This document shows, one piece after another, positions 20,078 to 29,217 of a DNA stretch of 35,871 nt. Both the position numbers and the translations under genes were made by a program. The stretch comes from JACMQX01 sp044225675. GTDB lineage: Bacteria; Pseudomonadota; Gammaproteobacteria; Burkholderiales; Burkholderiaceae_C. Location of the stretch: the NCBI GenBank assembly GCA_044225675.1, contig JBGAIH010000042.1, forward strand, positions 1 through 35,871, given 5' to 3'. Every line of letters starts with the position of its first letter. The stretch's first letter is position 1. The notes below the pieces were generated by a model, which was not told the DNA's origin, searched no databases, and worked only from the letters and a program-made list of their open reading frames with translations.

Positions 20078-20617
20078 ATGACCATCCACACCATCCTCAA
20101 GATGGGCGACCCGCGCCTCTTGCGCGTGGCCCAGCCCGTCACCGAATTCGACACCGACGAGCTGCACCTGCTCGTGGCCGACATGTTCGACACCATGCGC
20201 TCCGTCAACGGCGCCGGCCTGGCCGCGCCGCAGATCGGCGTCGACCTGCAACTGGTGATCTTCGGCTCGGACGCGCCCAATCCGCGCTATCCCGATGCGC
20301 CGATCGTGCCGCGCACCGTGCTGCTCAACCCGGTGATCACGCCGATCGGCGCGGAGGAGGAAGAGGGCTGGGAAGGCTGCCTGTCGGTGCCGGGACTGCG
20401 TGGCGTCGTGCCGCGCTGGTCGACCATCCGCTACACCGGCTTCGACCCGTACGGCGACCCGATCGACCGCACGGTGTCAGGCTTCCATGCCCGCGTGGTC
20501 CAGCATGAGTGCGACCACCTCATCGGCAAGCTCTACCCGATGCGGGTGCGCGACTTCACGAAGTTCGGCTACACCGAGGTGCTGTTCCCGGGCCTGGACG
20601 CCGCCGAGGACGACTGA
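20078..20617 (+). CDS. def: Peptide deformylase
   Basis: Metallohydrolase (EC 3.5.1.88) removing the N-formyl group from nascent proteins. All three motifs are present: GAGLAAPQIG (residues 45-54), EGCLSVPG with metal ligand Cys101, and QHECDHLIG with ligands His143 and His147 and catalytic Glu144. Length is 179 residues, standard. No strong ribosome binding site is visible upstream. Because def is usually paired with fmt and that gene is absent here, this may be a second deformylase copy of the genome. Its 3' end overlaps the convergent OmpA-like gene by 49 bp. Confidence 0.95.
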   Translation: MTIHTILKMGDPRLLRVAQPVTEFDTDELHLLVADMFDTMRSVNGAGLAAPQIGVDLQLVIFGSDAPNPRYPDAPIVPRTVLLNPVITPIGAEEEEGWEGCLSVPGLRGVVPRWSTIRYTGFDPYGDPIDRTVSGFHARVVQHECDHLIGKLYPMRVRDFTKFGYTEVLFPGLDAAEDD

Positions 20618-21147
20618 GCACGCCGTGCCGCCGCGGGCATGGCCCCGGGCAGGCGGTGGAGCGGGCCGGCGCCCAGCACCGAGCGCCACCAGTCGGCCGA
20701 GCCCGGCGCAGGAATGCGCTCCAGGTCGGCCGCGCCCGCCGGTACGTAGTCGATGGTCACGCGGCGACGCCAGCGGGCGAGCTCCGGCCCGCCGCTTTCG
20801 ATGGAAGGGCGCGCCTCGCCCACGCTCTGGATGCGCAGCTGGTGCCCCGGCACGCCGCAGCGTGCGAAGGCCTGGCGTACCGTCAGCGCCCGGCGGTCGC
20901 CCATGAACCAGAAGTAACGCTGGCTGCCGGTGCCGTAACTGTGGCCGGAGATCACGGCGACGAGGTCCGGGCGTTGCAGCAGGTACCTGGCATGGCTCTG
21001 CAGCAGCCGGGCGAATTCGTCGCCCACTTCCCAGGCGTCGGGCTCGAAAAAAACCTGGTGGGCGAGCGGGCGGCCGTCGTCGGCGCAGGCGCCCGACAGG
21101 CGCAGAAGCTGCTCGTTGGTGAGGATGTCGAGGATGCGGGTTTGCAC
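20569..21147 (-). CDS. OmpA-like (peptidoglycan-binding type) domain protein
   Basis: 192 residues from a GTG at 21147, chosen because AAAGGAG (21154-21160) lies six bases upstream; ATG codons further upstream would read through the AT-rich promoter region. Residues about 28-115 resemble the OmpA C-terminal fold: VFFEPDAWEV, then a helix, LVAVISGHSYGTGSQ in place of the usual GHTDxxG, RALTVRQAFARCGV, and RIQSVGEARP. No signal peptide or lipobox is seen in front of the domain, which is unusual for a periplasmic module. The C-terminal ~70 residues are Ala/Arg-rich and partly overlap def on the other strand. Moderately confident of the domain, not of the location. Confidence 0.65.
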   Translation of the reverse strand: MQTRILDILTNEQLLRLSGACADDGRPLAHQVFFEPDAWEVGDEFARLLQSHARYLLQRPDLVAVISGHSYGTGSQRYFWFMGDRRALTVRQAFARCGVPGHQLRIQSVGEARPSIESGGPELARWRRRVTIDYVPAGAADLERIPAPGSADWWRSVLGAGPLHRLPGAMPAAARRAQSSSAASRPGNSTSV

Positions 21148-21242
21148 GGCGGACTCCTTTCTGCGGCTTATTGTGAGCCGCTTTCCTGACCGTGTCCTGC
21201 GTGCCAGTGGACTTCTTTTGTAACTTGAAGAAACGCCGAAAG

Positions 21243-21271
21243 AATATTGATTCATATAAATATTTTCACAA
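21243..21271 (-). promoter_or_regulatory. Candidate promoter in an AT-rich island
   Basis: Within an AT-rich stretch (about 21213-21288) in otherwise GC-rich DNA, the - strand shows TTGTGA (21266-21271), 17 nt, then AATATT (21243-21248). Each hexamer matches the sigma-70 consensus at 4 of 6 places. It would drive the OmpA-like gene with a leader of about 90 nt. Confidence 0.35.
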
Positions 21272-21368
21272 AATCTTCATCAATTCCAGGGCCCGCCGCG
21301 ACGACCGTTCGTCGGCTGGAGAAAAGGGCGTCGCGATCCGAAGGGACCGCGCGTCGCGGGCAGGCCGG

Positions 21369-23984
21369 TCAGGCGCCCAGCGCTTCGAGCAGTTCAGTCT
21401 CGATCTCGATCTGCGCGCGGTTCTGCTGCAGCTCGTAGCCGTCGATCAGGAAGGTGTCTTCCACCCGCTCGCCGAGCGTCGTGACCTTGGCCAACTGCAG
21501 ATTGAGCTTGTGCCGCGCCAGAACGCGGGCCACCGAATAGAGCAGGCCCACCCGGTCGCTGGCCGAAATGCTCAGCAGCCAGCGCTGGGCCTTCTCGTCG
21601 GGCCGCAGCTCCACGCGCGGCGCGATCGGGAAGCTCTTGACCCGCCGCGAGACGCGGCCCTTGCCGGGCTGCGGCAGCGGCCGGCGTTCTTCGATGGTGG
21701 TGTCGAGTTCGGCCTCGACCATGCCGATCAGGTCGCGGTAGTGCTCGGGCGACATGGCGGTGACGACCTGGAAGGTGTCGAGCGCGTAGCCGTTGTTGGC
21801 CGTGTGCACGCGCGCGTCCAGGATGCTGAAGCCGGCCTGGTCGAAATAGCCGCAGATGCGGGCGAACAGGTCGGTCTGGTCGGGCGTGTAGACCAGCACC
21901 TGCAGGCCTTCGCCCACGGGTGACAGGCGCGCCCGGACGATGGCGTTGGCCTTGCCGACGAAGCGCGACAGCATGCGCGTGTGCCAGGCGATCTCGCCCG
22001 GGTCGTGGCGCATGAAGTAGCCCACGTCCAGCGTGTCCCACAGCGCCTTGTGCGACTCGTGCGGCATGGCGTGCAGCGCCAGCATGGCCAGGGCCTCGCG
22101 CTTGCGGGACTCGATCTCGGCGTCGGGGTCGGGCGCGCGCCCGCCGAGCATGCGCAGCGTGTAGCGGTAGAGGTCTTCGAGCAGCTTGCCCTTCCAGGCG
22201 TTCCAGACCTTCGGGCTGGTGCCACGGATGTCGGCCACGGTGAGCAGGTACAGGGCCGTGAGATAGCGTTCGTTGCCGACCCGCCGCGCGAAGGCGCCGA
22301 TGACGTCCGGGTCGCTCAGGTCCTCCTTCTGCGCAATGCGGCTCATGGTCAGGTGTTCGTGGACCAGGAACTCGATGAGCGCGCAGTCTTCCGCGCTGAT
22401 CTCGTGCTGCTTGCAGAAGCGCCGCACCTCCATGGCGCCCAGCTCCGAGTGGTCGCCGCCCCGGCCCTTGGCGATGTCGTGGAACAGCGCGGCCACGTAA
22501 AGCACCCAGGGCTTGTCCCAGCCGGCGGCCAGCTGCGAGCAGAACGGGTACTCGTGCGCATGCTCGGCAATGAAAAAGCGCCGAACGTTGCGCAGCACCA
22601 TGAGGATGTGCTGGTCCACCGTGTAGACGTGAAACAGGTCGTGCTGCATCTGCCCGACGATCTTGCGGAACACCCACAGGTAGCGCCCGAGCACCGAGGT
22701 CTGGTTCATGAGACGCATCACGTGCGTGATGCCGGCCGGCGGCTCCTGCAGGATGCGCATGAAAGTGCGGTGGTTGACCGGGTCGGCGCGGAACTTCGCA
22801 TCCATCACGTCGCGCGCGTTGTACAGCGCGCGCAGCGTGCGGGCCGACAGGCCCTTGATGCCCACCGTCATCTGGTAGAGCAGGAAGGTCTCGAGGATGG
22901 CATGCGGTTGCTTCACGTACAGGTCGTCGCTCGCCACGTCGATCATGCCGGCCTTCTCGTTGAAGCGCTCGTTGATCGCCCGTGGCTCGTGCGTGCTCGG
23001 GTACAGCCGCTCCTCGATGTTGAGCATGAGGATCTGGTTGAGCTGCGTCACCGCCTTGGCCGCCCAGTAGTAGCGCCGCATGAGCGCCTCGCTCGCGCGC
23101 TGCGGCAGCCGGGCGTCCGGGCTGTGGGCCTGGTAGCCGAAGGACTCCGCCACGGCGGTCTGCAGGTCGAACACCAGGCGGTCTTCACGCCGGCCGGCGA
23201 TCAGGTGCAGCCGGGTGCGGATCAGGCTGAGCAGCGCCTCGTTGCGCTTGATCTGGCGCGCCTCGAAGGGCGTGGCCAGGCCGCGCCGGGCGAGTTCGTC
23301 CCAGCTGTCGCCCAGGCCCGCCGCCTTGGCCACCCACAGGATGACCTGCAGGTCGCGCAGACCGCCCGGCGACTCCTTGCAGTTGGGCTCCAGGGAGTAG
23401 GGCGTGTTCTCGAACTTGGTGTGCCGCTGGCGCAGCTCCAGCGTCTTGGCCACGAAGAAGGCCTGCGGGTCCATCTGGACGCCGAAGCGCAGCCGGAAGT
23501 CCTCGAACAGGGCCTGATCGCCGGCGATCAGGCGCGATTCGAGCAGCGAGGTCTGCACGGTGACGTCCTTGGCAGCCTCCGCCACGCATTCAGAGACGGT
23601 GCGCACGCTGGAGCCGATCTCAAGGCCCGTGTCCCAGCAGTTGCCGATGAACTGCTCGATGGTGCGCTTGAGCGCGGGCTGGCGCTCCAGGTCCAGGCCA
23701 TCGGGCAGCAGCACCAGCACGTCAACGTCGGAGCAGGGGAACAGCTCGCCGCGTCCGAAGCCGCCGACGGCCACCAACGCACAACCAGGCGGCAGCGCCG
23801 CCGCCTTCCAGAGCACGCGCAGGGTGGCGTCGGCCTCGCGCGCCAGACGCTTGAGCAACAGGTGGATGCCGCGCGTGGAGTTGCCGCTACCGCGGGCCGA
23901 TTCGAGCAGGGCGTTCTTGCCGGCGCGATAGCGCTCCCGCAGCGACGCGATGTCCAGCACCGGCTCGGCCAGCGGTCCGTTCAT
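21369..23984 (-). CDS. glnD: Bifunctional [protein-PII] uridylyltransferase/uridylyl-removing enzyme
   Basis: 871 residues (EC 2.7.7.59). The glutamine sensor that adds UMP to PII proteins under nitrogen limitation and removes it under excess. Order of parts: nucleotidyltransferase domain with GGFGRGELFPCSDVDVLVL (about residues 74-92, metal Asp86/Asp88); GlnD-specific helical region with NCKESPGGLRDLQ; HD hydrolase domain with ALFHDIAKGRGGDHSELG (about 495-515); two C-terminal ACT domains (about 690-770 and 800-870) that bind glutamine. GGGAG lies six bases before the ATG at 23984. It follows map by 30 bp in the same direction. Confidence 0.97.
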   Translation of the reverse strand: MNGPLAEPVLDIASLRERYRAGKNALLESARGSGNSTRGIHLLLKRLAREADATLRVLWKAAALPPGCALVAVGGFGRGELFPCSDVDVLVLLPDGLDLERQPALKRTIEQFIGNCWDTGLEIGSSVRTVSECVAEAAKDVTVQTSLLESRLIAGDQALFEDFRLRFGVQMDPQAFFVAKTLELRQRHTKFENTPYSLEPNCKESPGGLRDLQVILWVAKAAGLGDSWDELARRGLATPFEARQIKRNEALLSLIRTRLHLIAGRREDRLVFDLQTAVAESFGYQAHSPDARLPQRASEALMRRYYWAAKAVTQLNQILMLNIEERLYPSTHEPRAINERFNEKAGMIDVASDDLYVKQPHAILETFLLYQMTVGIKGLSARTLRALYNARDVMDAKFRADPVNHRTFMRILQEPPAGITHVMRLMNQTSVLGRYLWVFRKIVGQMQHDLFHVYTVDQHILMVLRNVRRFFIAEHAHEYPFCSQLAAGWDKPWVLYVAALFHDIAKGRGGDHSELGAMEVRRFCKQHEISAEDCALIEFLVHEHLTMSRIAQKEDLSDPDVIGAFARRVGNERYLTALYLLTVADIRGTSPKVWNAWKGKLLEDLYRYTLRMLGGRAPDPDAEIESRKREALAMLALHAMPHESHKALWDTLDVGYFMRHDPGEIAWHTRMLSRFVGKANAIVRARLSPVGEGLQVLVYTPDQTDLFARICGYFDQAGFSILDARVHTANNGYALDTFQVVTAMSPEHYRDLIGMVEAELDTTIEERRPLPQPGKGRVSRRVKSFPIAPRVELRPDEKAQRWLLSISASDRVGLLYSVARVLARHKLNLQLAKVTTLGERVEDTFLIDGYELQQNRAQIEIETELLEALGA

Positions 23985-24014
23985 GCCCCGCTCCCGCCGC
24001 GCGGACCCGTCCGC

Positions 24015-24818
24015 TCAGGCATTGACGAAGGGCGGCGGTGGCGGGCTGCCGGCCGACAGCGTCATGACCTCGTAGCCCGTCTCGGTGACCAGCACGGTGT
24101 GCTCCCACTGGGCGGACAGGGAGTGGTCCTTGGTGACGATGGTCCAGCCGTCGTTGCCGAATTCCTTGATCTCGCGGCGGCCGGCGTTGATCATCGGCTC
24201 GATGGTGAAGGTCATGCCCGGCTTGAGCTCTTCGAGCGTGCCGGGCTTGCCGTAGTGCAGCACCTGCGGCTCCTCGTGGAAGACCTGGCCGATGCCATGG
24301 CCGCAGAACTCGCGCACCACCGAGTAGCCCGCGCCCTCGGCGAAGCGCTGGATCGCATGGCCGATGTCGCCCAGGCGCACCCCCGGCTTGACCCGCACGA
24401 TGCCGTGCCACATGGCTTCATAGGTGATGGCGCACAGGCGCTTGGCGGCGATGGACACCTCGCCCACCAGGAACATGCGGCTGGTGTCGCCGTACCAGCC
24501 GTCCTTGATGACGGTGACGTCGACGTTGACGATGTCCCCCTTCTTGAGCGGCTTGTCGTTGGGGATGCCGTGGCAGACCACGTGATTGACGGAGGTGCAC
24601 AGCGAGGCGGGATAGGCCGGGTAGCCCGGCGGCTGGTAGCCGAGCGTGGCGGACCGGGTGCCCTGGACCACCATGTAGTCGGCCGCAAGGCGGTCGATTT
24701 CGCGGGTGGTGATGCCCGGAACGATGTGCGGCGTGAGGTAGTCCAGCACCTCGGCGGCAAGGCGGCCGGCCGTGCGCATGCCCTGAATGCCGGCCTCGTC
24801 TTTGTACGTAATGCTCAT
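24015..24818 (-). CDS. map: Methionine aminopeptidase type I
   Basis: 267 residues (EC 3.4.11.18); removes the initiator methionine after deformylation. The five metal ligands are all found: Asp100, Asp111, His174 (CGHGIG), Glu207 (TIEPM) and Glu239 (QWEHT). The substrate-binding His83 (VCHGIP) is also present. The frame is open to 24932, but the ATG at 24818 (MSITYKDEAGIQGMR) matches the family start; the extension lies in the spacer to purL. Together with def in the same window, both N-terminal processing steps are represented. It is divergent from purL. Confidence 0.96.
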   Translation of the reverse strand: MSITYKDEAGIQGMRTAGRLAAEVLDYLTPHIVPGITTREIDRLAADYMVVQGTRSATLGYQPPGYPAYPASLCTSVNHVVCHGIPNDKPLKKGDIVNVDVTVIKDGWYGDTSRMFLVGEVSIAAKRLCAITYEAMWHGIVRVKPGVRLGDIGHAIQRFAEGAGYSVVREFCGHGIGQVFHEEPQVLHYGKPGTLEELKPGMTFTIEPMINAGRREIKEFGNDGWTIVTKDHSLSAQWEHTVLVTETGYEVMTLSAGSPPPPPFVNA

Positions 24819-24936
24819 GCCCCGGATTATCCACCGGCAGGCCAAATCATCGCTGGCCGCACAGGTAAAATGCGGCGGCCAGCCTCGGGTCCCAGTCAGC
24901 GACCCACCCAGACCATCCCAATACCAGGCCACCAGC
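24819..24936. promoter_or_regulatory. Divergent promoter region map / purL
   Basis: 118 bp without a gene. TAAAAT at 24866-24871 in ACAGGTAAAATGCGG is a good -10 candidate for purL, about 65 bp before its start; the -35 side is poor. No palindrome that clearly suits a purine repressor was seen. Confidence 0.4.
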
Positions 24937-27900
24937 GTGACCCATCACATCACCCAGTTCGAAGGCGGCAACGCCCTGAGCGACTTTCGCGTCCAGCAGC
25001 TTCTCCCGCGCCTGTCGGCCCTCGGCAGCGTCCAGCCCGGCACCATCACCGGCATTGCGGCCCGCTACGTGCACCTCGTGGCCACCGATCACGCCCTGTC
25101 GGCCGACGAGCAGTCGCGCCTGGCCGCGCTGCTGACCTATGGCGACCCGTACGCCGGCCCGGCCGAGGGACCGTTGATCGTCGTCTCGCCGCGGCTGGGC
25201 ACCGTCTCGCCCTGGGCGTCCAAGGCGACCGACATCGCGCGCAACTGCGGCCTGGTGCTGCACCGGGTCGAGCGCATCACCGAGTTCCGCCTCACGCTCA
25301 AGGCCGGGCTGTTTGGCCTGGGCGCCAGGCCCACGCTGGGCGAGGCGCAGCTGAGCGAAGTCGCGTCCCTGCTGCACGACCGCATGACCGAGTCGGCGCT
25401 GCTCGACCGCGCACAGGCTGCGGCCCTGTTCAGCGACGTGCCGGCCGCGCCCATGGAGCAGGTCGACGTGCTTGCCGGTGGTCGCGCTGCGCTGGAGGCG
25501 GCCAATGTCCGCTTCGGCCTGGCGCTGGCCGACGACGAGATCGACTACCTGGTGGATGCCTTCCGCAGCCTCGGCCGCAACCCCACCGACGTCGAACTGA
25601 TGATGTTCGCCCAGGCCAACAGCGAGCATTGCCGCCACAAGATCTTCAACGCCAGCTTCACCATCGACGGCGTGCCGCAGGACCTCAGCATGTTCGGCAT
25701 GATCCGCAACACCCACAAGCTTGCGCCGCAGCACACGGTGGTGGCCTATTCCGACAACGCCTCGGTCGTGGAAGGCAGCGCGGTCGAGCGCTTTCTTGCG
25801 TACGGCGACGACGGGCGCGCCGCCCGCTACGGGGCCCGCGACGCACTGGCCCATGTGCTCATGAAGGTGGAAACCCACAACCACCCGACGGCGATCTCGC
25901 CGTTTCCGGGCGCCTCCACCGGCGCGGGCGGCGAGATCCGAGACGAAGGCGCCACCGGGCGCGGCTCGCGGCCCAAGGCGGGCCTCACGGGCTTTACCGT
26001 CTCGCGCCTGTGGCCGGACGGGCAGGGGGGCGACGGCGGTGGGGCGGCGGGCGGATTCGGCAAGCCCGAACACATCGCCAGCCCGCTGCAGATCATGACC
26101 GAGGGGCCGCTGGGTGGCGCGGCCTTCAACAACGAGTTCGGCCGGCCCAACCTGCTGGGCTACTTCCGCGAGTACGAACAGACGGTGGGCGGCGTGCGGC
26201 GCGGCTACCACAAGCCCATCATGATCGCCGGCGGCCTGGGCACCATCGACGCCGGCCTCACGAAGAAGATCGAGTTCCCCGCCGGCACGCTGCTGATCCA
26301 GCTGGGCGGGCCCGGCATGCGCATCGGCATGGGCGGCGGCGCGGCCAGCTCCATGGCCACCGGTGCCAATGCGGCCGAGCTGGACTTCGACTCGGTGCAG
26401 CGCGGCAATCCCGAGATCGAGCGGCGCGCGCAGGAGGTCATCAACCACTGCTGGGCACTGGGCGACGCCAACCCGATCCTCGCCATCCATGACGTCGGCG
26501 CAGGCGGCCTGTCCAATGCCTTCCCCGAGCTCACCAACGACGCCGGGCGCGGCGCGCGCTTCGACCTGTCGGCCGTGCCGCTGGAGGAGTCGGGCCTGGC
26601 GCCCAAGGAAATCTGGTGCAACGAGAGCCAGGAACGCTACGTGATGGCCATCGCGCCGGAGTCGCTGCCGCAGTTCCAGGCCTTCTGCGAGCGCGAGCGC
26701 TGTCCGTTTGCCGTGGTCGGCGTGGCGACCGAGGAGCGCCAGCTCGTGGTGGCCGCCGCAGATCAGCCGCTGGCCCCGGTGGACATGCCGATGAACGTGC
26801 TGCTGGGCAAGCCCCCGCGCATGCATCGCGACGTGGCCACGGTACGCGTTGCCACCGAGCCCCTGCCGCTGTCGGGCATCGACCTGCAGCAGGCCGCAAT
26901 CCAGGTGCTGTCGCATCCGACCGTGGCCTCCAAGCGCTTCCTGATCACCATCGGCGACCGTACCGTGGGCGGGCTGTCGCACCGCGACCAGATGGTCGGC
27001 CCCTGGCAGGTGCCGGTGGCCGACTGCGCCGTGACCCTGGCCGACTACAAGGGCTTCGCGGGCGAAGCCATGAGCATGGGCGAGCGCACGCCGCTGGCGG
27101 CGCTCGATGCGCCAGCCTCCGGCCGCATGGCGGTCGCCGAGGCGATCACCAATTTGCTGGCGGCGCCGATCGAGCTGTCCCGCGTCAAGCTGTCGGCCAA
27201 CTGGATGGCCGCTTGCGGCGAGCCGGGCGAGGACGCCGCCCTGTACGAAACCGTCAAGGCGGTGGGCATGGAACTGTGCCCCGCGCTCGGCATCTCGATC
27301 CCGGTCGGCAAGGACAGCCTGTCCATGCGGACCCAATGGACCGACGGCGCCGAACGCAAGAAGGTCACCTCGCCGGTGAGCCTGATCGTCAGTGCCTTTG
27401 CCACCCTGGCCGACGTGCGCGGCACGCTCACCCCGCAGCTGGACAACACGGAGGACACCACCATGGTGCTGGTCGACCTCGGGCGGGGCCGCAACCGCAT
27501 GGGCGCGAGCATTCTGGCGCAGGCGCGCGATCTGGCCGGCGGCGAAGTGCCCGACCTCGATGACCCGCAGGACCTCGTGCGCCTCGTCGCTGCGGTCAAT
27601 GCGCTGCGGGCGCAAGGCCGCATCCTGGCCTACCATGACCGCAGCGACGGCGGCCTGTTCGCCGCCGTCTGTGAAATGGCCTTTGCGGGCCAGGTCGGCG
27701 TGGCCCTGAATGTGGACATGCTCGTCACCGAAGGCGACGGCATCAGCGACAGCCGCATGGACACGGGCGACGCCAAGAACTGGGCCGGCCAGGTCAGCGC
27801 GCGGCGCGAGGAGGCCACGCTGCGGGCGCTGTTCAGCGAGGAACTGGGCGTGGTGCTGCAGGTGCGCAGCGGCGAGCGCGACGCTGTCATCGAGGTGCTG

Positions 27901-28977
27901 CGCGCGCATTCGCTGAGCCGGCACAGCCACATCATCGGCAAGACGCGGCCCGCATCCGCGCCGATCGACGCGGGCAAGGGTCAGATCCAGATCTGGCGCG
28001 ACACCAAGGTGGTGTTCTCGGCCAGCCTGTCGGACCTGCATCAGGTCTGGGACAGCGTGAGCTGGAAGATCTGCCAGCAGCGCGACAACCCGGCCTGCGC
28101 CGACGCCGAGCATGCCGCAGCGGGTGACCCGGCCGATCCGGGCCTGCACGTGCACCTCACGTTCACGCCGGGCACGCCTGAAGCGCCCGGCAGCGCACCG
28201 GCGCTGGGCCTGGCGCGGCCGCGCGTGGCCATCCTGCGCGAGCAGGGCGTCAACTCGCATGTGGAGATGGCCTACGCCTTCGACCAGGCCGGATTCGAAT
28301 CCTGGGACGTGCACATGACCGACCTGCAGACGGGGCGCGTCGACCTGGCGAACTTCGCAGGCGTGGTGGCCTGCGGCGGCTTCAGCTACGGCGACACGCT
28401 GGGCGCGGGCATCGGCTGGGCCCGCAGCGTCACCTTCAACCCGGTGCTGTCGGAGCAGTTTCAGGCCTTCTTCGGCCGCAGCGACACCTTCGGCCTGGGC
28501 GTGTGCAACGGCTGCCAGATGTTTGCGGAATTGGCCGACATCATTCCGGGCGCGCAGCACTGGCCGCGCTTCACCACCAACCAGAGCGAGCGCTTCGAGG
28601 CGCGGCTGTCGATGGTGGAGGTGCTGGAGTCGCCGAGTCTCTTCCTCCAGGGCATGGCCGGCAGCAGGCTGCCGATCGCGGTCGCGCATGGCGAGGGCTA
28701 TGCGAACTTTGCGCACCGGGGCGACCGCTCCAAAGTGGTCGCCGCCATGCGCTTCGTGGACAACCGGGGCGAGGCGACGGAGCGCTACCCCTTCAACCCC
28801 AATGGCAGCGCGGGCGGCCTCACGGGCGTGACCACGGCCGACGGCCGCTTCACGGCGCTCATGCCGCACCCGGAGCGTGTCTTCCGCAACATCCAGATGA
28901 GCTGGACGAGTGGCGACGCGAGCGCACACAGCCCCTGGATGCAGATCTGGCGCAACGCGCGGCGATGGGTGGGGTGA
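24937..28977 (+). CDS. purL: Phosphoribosylformylglycinamidine synthase, single-chain
   Basis: 1346 residues (EC 6.3.5.3); converts FGAR, glutamine and ATP to FGAM in purine synthesis. N-terminal domain (QFEGGNALSDFR), linker, two AIRS-type halves with ETHNHPTAISPFPGAST (Glu312-His316 region) and GGGAASSMATG, and a class I glutamine amidotransferase domain with nucleophile Cys1190 (GVCNGCQM) and His1311/Glu1313 in MPHPERVF. The start is GTG at 24937, giving MTHHITQFEGG; the longer frame upstream runs through the promoter region. The gene is intact: it ends IWRNARRWVG and stop. Thirty-six bases later the convergent large gene ends, and a relic of the same purL 3' end is found 3.9 kb further on. 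Confidence 0.97.
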   Translation: MTHHITQFEGGNALSDFRVQQLLPRLSALGSVQPGTITGIAARYVHLVATDHALSADEQSRLAALLTYGDPYAGPAEGPLIVVSPRLGTVSPWASKATDIARNCGLVLHRVERITEFRLTLKAGLFGLGARPTLGEAQLSEVASLLHDRMTESALLDRAQAAALFSDVPAAPMEQVDVLAGGRAALEAANVRFGLALADDEIDYLVDAFRSLGRNPTDVELMMFAQANSEHCRHKIFNASFTIDGVPQDLSMFGMIRNTHKLAPQHTVVAYSDNASVVEGSAVERFLAYGDDGRAARYGARDALAHVLMKVETHNHPTAISPFPGASTGAGGEIRDEGATGRGSRPKAGLTGFTVSRLWPDGQGGDGGGAAGGFGKPEHIASPLQIMTEGPLGGAAFNNEFGRPNLLGYFREYEQTVGGVRRGYHKPIMIAGGLGTIDAGLTKKIEFPAGTLLIQLGGPGMRIGMGGGAASSMATGANAAELDFDSVQRGNPEIERRAQEVINHCWALGDANPILAIHDVGAGGLSNAFPELTNDAGRGARFDLSAVPLEESGLAPKEIWCNESQERYVMAIAPESLPQFQAFCERERCPFAVVGVATEERQLVVAAADQPLAPVDMPMNVLLGKPPRMHRDVATVRVATEPLPLSGIDLQQAAIQVLSHPTVASKRFLITIGDRTVGGLSHRDQMVGPWQVPVADCAVTLADYKGFAGEAMSMGERTPLAALDAPASGRMAVAEAITNLLAAPIELSRVKLSANWMAACGEPGEDAALYETVKAVGMELCPALGISIPVGKDSLSMRTQWTDGAERKKVTSPVSLIVSAFATLADVRGTLTPQLDNTEDTTMVLVDLGRGRNRMGASILAQARDLAGGEVPDLDDPQDLVRLVAAVNALRAQGRILAYHDRSDGGLFAAVCEMAFAGQVGVALNVDMLVTEGDGISDSRMDTGDAKNWAGQVSARREEATLRALFSEELGVVLQVRSGERDAVIEVLRAHSLSRHSHIIGKTRPASAPIDAGKGQIQIWRDTKVVFSASLSDLHQVWDSVSWKICQQRDNPACADAEHAAAGDPADPGLHVHLTFTPGTPEAPGSAPALGLARPRVAILREQGVNSHVEMAYAFDQAGFESWDVHMTDLQTGRVDLANFAGVVACGGFSYGDTLGAGIGWARSVTFNPVLSEQFQAFFGRSDTFGLGVCNGCQMFAELADIIPGAQHWPRFTTNQSERFEARLSMVEVLESPSLFLQGMAGSRLPIAVAHGEGYANFAHRGDRSKVVAAMRFVDNRGEATERYPFNPNGSAGGLTGVTTADGRFTALMPHPERVFRNIQMSWTSGDASAHSPWMQIWRNARRWVG

Positions 28978-29217
28978 CAGGGCGTACGCGCGCCGCGCCG
29001 AGTATTTCAACGGTTACGTGCTGCTGGAAAACCCCGATGAGTCGTCGCTGCTGCGTCCGAGGAGGTGGTACTCCGTCACGTCAAAATGTTGGTGCTTGGC
29101 CGTCGTGGTTCGGAGAACACCGGCAGATTTCACTGCATCATGAGTTTGCGCACTCGCGTGAGTCGGCACGGCGATGACGACCGACTCCTGACCTGTGATG
29201 TCATCTTTGAAGCGGCC
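28945..29217. repeat. Direct repeat, copy 1: purL tail plus 3' end of large gene A
   Basis: Pairs with 32883-33155 at a constant offset of 3938 bp. The stretches 29002-29081 (80 bp) and 29101-29217 (117 bp) are identical in the two copies by direct reading. They are separated by a 19-bp block that differs almost entirely. The first ~57 bp, purL codons and spacer, carry a few substitutions. Similarity continues more loosely to about 29370. Confidence 0.95.

Noticed and set aside
21981..26492. 1503-codon + strand frame across glnD, map and purL
   Set aside because: Antisense to glnD and map and out of frame with purL; no domain. The real genes explain the region.
24847..29010. 1387-codon - strand frame opposite purL
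   Set aside because: Shadow of a full-length, motif-complete purL.
28978..29013. Terminator or attachment site between purL and gene A
   Set aside because: The 36 bp hold only GC-rich short complementarities and no T run; no integrase or tRNA nearby. The duplicated purL tail could imitate an attachment repeat, but no recombinase supports that reading.
29082..29100. Diversity-generating retroelement variable region
   Set aside because: Differences between the copies are not adenine-specific and no reverse transcriptase or template repeat is in the window.
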